From the NCBI RefSeq assembly GCF_017316125.1, contig NZ_JAFLWA010000045.1, positions 1 to 38,280 of the forward strand: 38,280 bases of DNA. Reading direction: 5' to 3'. A program made the translations under genes and the position numbers. This DNA comes from Enterococcus sp. DIV0660C (GTDB lineage: Bacteria; Bacillota; Bacilli; Lactobacillales; Enterococcaceae). This document shows, in pieces, positions 34,652 to 38,280 of the stretch (position 1 is its first letter; every line of letters starts with the position of its first letter). The notes below the pieces were generated by a model. The model did no database searches and was not told the DNA's origin. It worked only from the letters and a program-made list of their open reading frames with translations.

Positions 34652-36820
34652 TTAAATGTGGATAGTTCCAATGACTTCATTCTCTTGCACATTTCCAAAC
34701 CGTGGGATTTCTAATGTTTCAACCTTATCACTGTTCGTGAAAATAACCATAATCGTTGTTTCTTTACCAGCTTTTTCGATAACATTTAAATTCATAGATG
34801 CAAGTTTTGTTCCTGCAGTAACTATTTGCCCTTCTTTAACAAAAACTTCAAAAGCCGATTCCGTTAACTCAACCGTATCGATTCCCATATGGATCAAAAT
34901 TTCAATGCCATCTACCGTTTGTAAGCCCATCGCATGCTTGCTTGGGAAAATACTAATAATCTTCGCATCAACTGGTGCTACCACTGTCTCTTGAGTTGGG
35001 ACAATCGCTAATCCTTCACCCATCATTTTTTGTGAGAACACAGGATCATCAACATCTTCAAGTGCAATCAACTTTCCTGTTGTTACCGCATGAATCGCTT
35101 GTTCTTTGCCTAAAAATGTCGTTTGTGATTCTGTTGAACTTACTAGGTTATTTTTTGGCAAGGGAATAGCTGCACCAGATTGCAACAAATCTTCAATATC
35201 AGATTTCAAAACATCCGCTTTTGGTCCATAAACAGCTTGCACCCCATTATCTTTTACAATCAATCCCATTGCTCCAGCACGTTTCCAAGCATCTTCTGTA
35301 CCGACTTTTTCACGATCATTGACGCTCACACGTAAACGAGTCATACACGCGTCTACTTCACTAATATTTTCTTTACCACCTAATAAATGAATAATTTGAA
35401 TAACTTGTTCACTTGCTACGCCTTCACCAGCATTTGTTGTCTCTGTTGCATCGCCACCATCATTATCATAGTTTCCATTACGTCCAGGTGTCGCAAAATT
35501 GAATTTTTTGATTAAAAAGTTTGATAAGAAATAAGTTCCTACACCAAATACTACAACACACAGAACAAAGTTAAGTAAATCGCCACCTAAACCTGCTTTG
35601 ATAGCTAGTGGTGTTCGTGTCAATAACTCAATATTCCCAAAAGAGTGTACTCGTAATGGTAAGATATCTGCCATTGCAAAAGCTGCCCCTTGGATAAAAG
35701 AATACACGATATATAATGGCATTGCTGCAAACATAAACATAAACTCAAGAGGTTCTGTCACACCTGTCAAGAAAACTGCCAACGCTGCTGAGAAATACAT
35801 TGATTTATATTTTGAACGTTTGTCAGCATCCACATTACGATACATTGCTAAAGCTAAGCCCATTAAAATACCAGACGAACCAATCATTTGTCCAACTTTA
35901 AAACGTGCAGGTGTCCAATTTTCCAATACAAAGGCATATTGTGATGTGTCGCCAGCACCTTTAAGATTAACCAAGTCTGTTGCCCAAGCAAGCCATAATG
36001 GATCTTGACCAAATACTTGTGTTCCAGCTTGTGCACCAGATAGAATTTCATACGTCCCACCCAATTGTGTGTAGTTGATTGGAATCGTTAACATATGATG
36101 CAACCCAAAAGGTAAAAGTAAGCGTTCAAGTGTTCCGTATAAGAACGGTGCTAAAATTGGTGCACTATCTTGTGATTGAGCGATCCATAAACCAAAGTTA
36201 TTAATTCCTGCTTGGATATTTGGCCACACAACAGCAAGAATCAAAGCAACAATTGTAGACCATAAAATTACAACAAATGGTACAAAACGTTTCCCATTGA
36301 AAAATGATAATGCATCAGGTAATTTTCGATAATTGTAATATTTATTGTAAGCCATCGCCCCAACAAATCCGGCGATAATCCCAACAAAAACGCCCATGTT
36401 TAAAGCAGGTGATTCTAAAACACTAGTAAAGAATCCTTTAACCATGATTTTCGTACCAAATAAGGTATGCGTAAATGCTTCTTCATTCGCTAACATATCC
36501 GCAGTAACACCAAAAATCGCTCCAGTGATTCGATTGATTAATACAAATGAGATCCCTGCGGCAAATGCTCCTCCTGCACGATCTTTTGCCCAACTGCCTC
36601 CAATAGCCAGTGCAAATAAAAGATGTAGATTACCAATAATTGCCCAACCAATGCTCTCAACTACACCACCTGTTGTAACTAACGGTGCAAAATCTGGATT
36701 GATCAGTGGCAGTGATTTCCCAATACTAATCATTAACCCTGCAGCTGGCATAACTGCAACAACAACCATTAATGCTTTTCCGAATTTTTGCCAAAATTCA
36801 AAACTAAATAATTTCTTCAT
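34652..36820 (-). CDS. malT: maltose PTS permease EIICBA
   Basis: Complete single-chain PTS permease of 722 residues in the glucose family. EIIC (about 1-435) has ten or so helices and LTGVTEPLEFMF. EIIB (about 470-545) has the phosphorylatable Cys492 in DACMTRLRV. A linker leads to EIIA (about 585-705) with phospho-His644 in EILIHMGIDTVEL. It imports maltose as maltose 6'-phosphate. The identification rests on the mapP neighbour and divergent malP, as in E. faecalis. Its glucose-type EIIA could also serve EIIA-less permeases such as the one in the ribose operon. Confidence 0.88.
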   Translation of the reverse strand: MKKLFSFEFWQKFGKALMVVVAVMPAAGLMISIGKSLPLINPDFAPLVTTGGVVESIGWAIIGNLHLLFALAIGGSWAKDRAGGAFAAGISFVLINRITGAIFGVTADMLANEEAFTHTLFGTKIMVKGFFTSVLESPALNMGVFVGIIAGFVGAMAYNKYYNYRKLPDALSFFNGKRFVPFVVILWSTIVALILAVVWPNIQAGINNFGLWIAQSQDSAPILAPFLYGTLERLLLPFGLHHMLTIPINYTQLGGTYEILSGAQAGTQVFGQDPLWLAWATDLVNLKGAGDTSQYAFVLENWTPARFKVGQMIGSSGILMGLALAMYRNVDADKRSKYKSMYFSAALAVFLTGVTEPLEFMFMFAAMPLYIVYSFIQGAAFAMADILPLRVHSFGNIELLTRTPLAIKAGLGGDLLNFVLCVVVFGVGTYFLSNFLIKKFNFATPGRNGNYDNDGGDATETTNAGEGVASEQVIQIIHLLGGKENISEVDACMTRLRVSVNDREKVGTEDAWKRAGAMGLIVKDNGVQAVYGPKADVLKSDIEDLLQSGAAIPLPKNNLVSSTESQTTFLGKEQAIHAVTTGKLIALEDVDDPVFSQKMMGEGLAIVPTQETVVAPVDAKIISIFPSKHAMGLQTVDGIEILIHMGIDTVELTESAFEVFVKEGQIVTAGTKLASMNLNVIEKAGKETTIMVIFTNSDKVETLEIPRFGNVQENEVIGTIHI

Positions 36821-36834
36821 GCTCTCTCTCCTTT

Positions 36835-36895
36835 ACGCAATCGGTTTCGCTATATTGTCATTATAGCTTGGGTTTTATTTTTTGTAAATGCTTTA
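36835..36895 (-). promoter_or_regulatory. malT promoter and MalR-type operator
   Basis: Minus strand: TTTACA, 17 bp, TATAAT just upstream of the gene. Between the expected start and the ribosome site lies ACGCAATCGGTTTCGCT (36836-36852), an imperfect copy of the malP operator. This position would block elongation or initiation. Confidence 0.65.
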
Positions 36896-37045
36896 TTTTT
36901 AATCAACGACAAAAAAATTTTCCCTACTTCTTATATTGATTTTTCTCTGTACATCACGTTAGTTTTTGAAAAACAACAACAATCAGTATTTAATCCTTTT
37001 TATCATCCTTCAGTCAAAATAAAAAGATTTCTTGAATTATTTTTA

Positions 37046-37075
37046 TTGACTAACGCAATCGGTTGCGTTTATTAT
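37046..37075 (+). promoter_or_regulatory. malP promoter with MalR-type operator
   Basis: TTGACT (37046-37051), 18 bp, TATTAT (37070-37075). AACGCAATCGGTTGCGTT (37052-37069) fills the spacer exactly. Its 7-bp arms are perfect, and it matches the CGCAA-N4-TTGCG pattern of LacI-family MalR operators. No malR gene is in the window. Confidence 0.78.
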
Positions 37076-37110
37076 GAACGTATCAATATGAATTCACTAG
37101 GAGGCAAATC

Positions 37111-38280
37111 ATGAAACAAATCAAACGTCTTTTTCAAATCGATCCATGGAAAATCAAAACAAATCAACTAAATAAAAATGAACTACGCCTACAAGAATCC
37201 CTTACAAGTATCGGAAATGGCTACATGGGTATGCGTGGTAACTTTGAAGAAAGTTATTCTGGCGATCACCATCAAGGAACTTATCTTGCAGGTGTTTGGT
37301 ATCCAGACAAAACTCGAGTTGGCTGGTGGAAAAACGGCTATCCAGAATACTTTGGTAAAGTGATCAATGCTGTGAACTTTATCGCGATGGATTTATTTAT
37401 CGATGAGCAACCAGTCGACTTAGCAACGCACCAGCCAGAAGATTTTTATCTAGAATTAGATATGAGGAACGGACTATTATCACGCCAATTTACAATCACT
37501 ACTGACACAAATAAAGTACGCTTTTCTTTTGAGCGTTTTCTAAGTATTTCTAAAAAAGAATCTGCATTTATCCACTTAACTGTCGAAATGCTTGAAGGCA
37601 CAGGCACAATTGATCTTCGTTCAAAATTAGACGGGGATGTTCAAAATGAGGACAGCAATTATGAAGAACATTTTTGGCTACCGATCGCCGTTGGTTCAAA
37701 AGATGGTATCGGCTATTTAACTACTGAAACAATCCCTAATAACTTTGGAATTGAAACTTTTGCCGTTACTTCTGCCGTTCGCCATTTAATCGACGGTAAA
37801 CTAGCCGTACCAACATATGAAGAAACTGAATTGACTTTATCTGCAACATTTACCAAGACTTTACAAGCTGGTGAATCATTTACGATTGATAAGGAAGTCG
37901 TTGTTTTAACTAGCCGTGATGTTGAAAAAGAAAAACAAGTTCAACAAGCAATGGAGATGCTTAATCAGCTTGATCAAACATATGCACAAGAAAAAGCAGA
38001 TCAAACAGCAGCTTGGGCAAAACGCTGGGAATTGGCGGATGTTATCATCAAAGGTGATGATGAAGCACAACAAGGAATTCGCTTCAATCTTTTCCAGCTA
38101 TTCTCAACTTATTATGGAGAAGATCAACGATTGAACATTGGACCAAAAGGATTTACTGGTGAAAAATATGGTGGCGCAACTTATTGGGACACAGAAGCTT
38201 ATGCCGTACCACTTTATCTAGCTTTAGCCAAACCAGAAGTAACAAAAAATCTTTTAAAATACCGCCACAACCAATTACCA
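37111..38280 (+). CDS. malP: maltose phosphorylase (GH65), 3' end outside window
   Basis: The first 390 codons of a family GH65 phosphorylase, running off the window end. The ATG follows AGGAGG. The N-terminal beta-sandwich domain ([41 protein letters not shown]) is followed by the start of the helical barrel ([18 protein letters not shown]). The catalytic Glu lies beyond the window. It would split maltose with phosphate into glucose and glucose-1-phosphate. Divergence from malT-mapP favours maltose over trehalose or kojibiose as substrate. Confidence 0.87.
   Translation, partial: MKQIKRLFQIDPWKIKTNQLNKNELRLQESLTSIGNGYMGMRGNFEESYSGDHHQGTYLAGVWYPDKTRVGWWKNGYPEYFGKVINAVNFIAMDLFIDEQPVDLATHQPEDFYLELDMRNGLLSRQFTITTDTNKVRFSFERFLSISKKESAFIHLTVEMLEGTGTIDLRSKLDGDVQNEDSNYEEHFWLPIAVGSKDGIGYLTTETIPNNFGIETFAVTSAVRHLIDGKLAVPTYEETELTLSATFTKTLQAGESFTIDKEVVVLTSRDVEKEKQVQQAMEMLNQLDQTYAQEKADQTAAWAKRWELADVIIKGDDEAQQGIRFNLFQLFSTYYGEDQRLNIGPKGFTGEKYGGATYWDTEAYAVPLYLALAKPEVTKNLLKYRHNQLP

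Noticed and set aside
36396-36866. 156-codon ORF on the plus strand, opposite malT
   Set aside because: Antisense shadow of a clear PTS gene; no ribosome site and low-complexity Ala/Pro/Thr translation.
36880-36900. Possible cre near TGTAAATGCTTTATT upstream of malT
   Set aside because: Lacks the central CG and has three mismatches to the consensus.
1-38280. CRISPR arrays, insertion sequences, prophage genes, tRNA or rRNA
   Set aside because: No regularly spaced repeats, transposase or phage-like genes, or recognisable structural RNA genes were seen on either strand.

Overview
The window looks like chromosome of a low-GC Gram-positive coccus, most likely Enterococcus (faecium/hirae-like clade). 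Genes are AT-rich with strong GGAGG-type ribosome sites and several TTG/GTG starts. The maltose unit on the right (malT PTS, mapP phosphatase, divergent malP) is the pathway described in Enterococcus faecalis. No phage, insertion sequence, CRISPR array, tRNA or rRNA was seen. Species assignment is inference.

Left third (1-11.5 kb) is sugar catabolism and cell wall. It holds a trehalose-6-phosphate hydrolase gene (-) behind a TreR-like operator and a possible cre, then a ribose block (rbsR; rbsK-rbsD-PTS EIIBC) with two tandem RbsR-type operators. A secreted NlpC/P60 plus glucosaminidase peptidoglycan hydrolase follows, then galM-galK (-) divergent from an AraC-type regulator.

Middle (11.7-25.2 kb) is envelope and stress biology. 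It holds a YxeA/BceA/BceB-like peptide-resistance ABC module with no adjacent two-component system, and an SPFH protein with a DUF5348-like partner. Next comes a PadR-DUF1700-DUF4097 operon that ends in a previously untracked 32-residue Met/Asp/His-rich ORF with 11-residue repeats, and then a candidate 45-residue small gene. A DUF554 membrane protein sits opposite a LysR regulator. An OmpR-type two-component system (-) is divergent from a fused MacB-like ABC transporter (+), with 11-bp direct repeats between them.

Right third (25.3-38.3 kb) holds an LmrB-like multidrug exporter with its DUF4811 partner and divergent MerR regulator, and an orphan xylulokinase. There is also a class C sortase with an unusual SpaA-like C-terminal tail, a GT-C-like membrane protein, and a small protein with a degenerate sorting signal (perhaps a pilus-locus relic). 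The maltose unit closes the window: MalT imports maltose as maltose-6'-phosphate, MapP removes the phosphate and MalP phosphorolyses maltose. MalP is cut by the window end. Matching MalR-type operators control both divergent promoters.

The most unusual items are the Met-stripe hendecad ORF (16426-16524), the EIIA-less PTS permease in place of a ribose transporter, and the sortase carrying a SpaA-like tail with an internal LPVTG.
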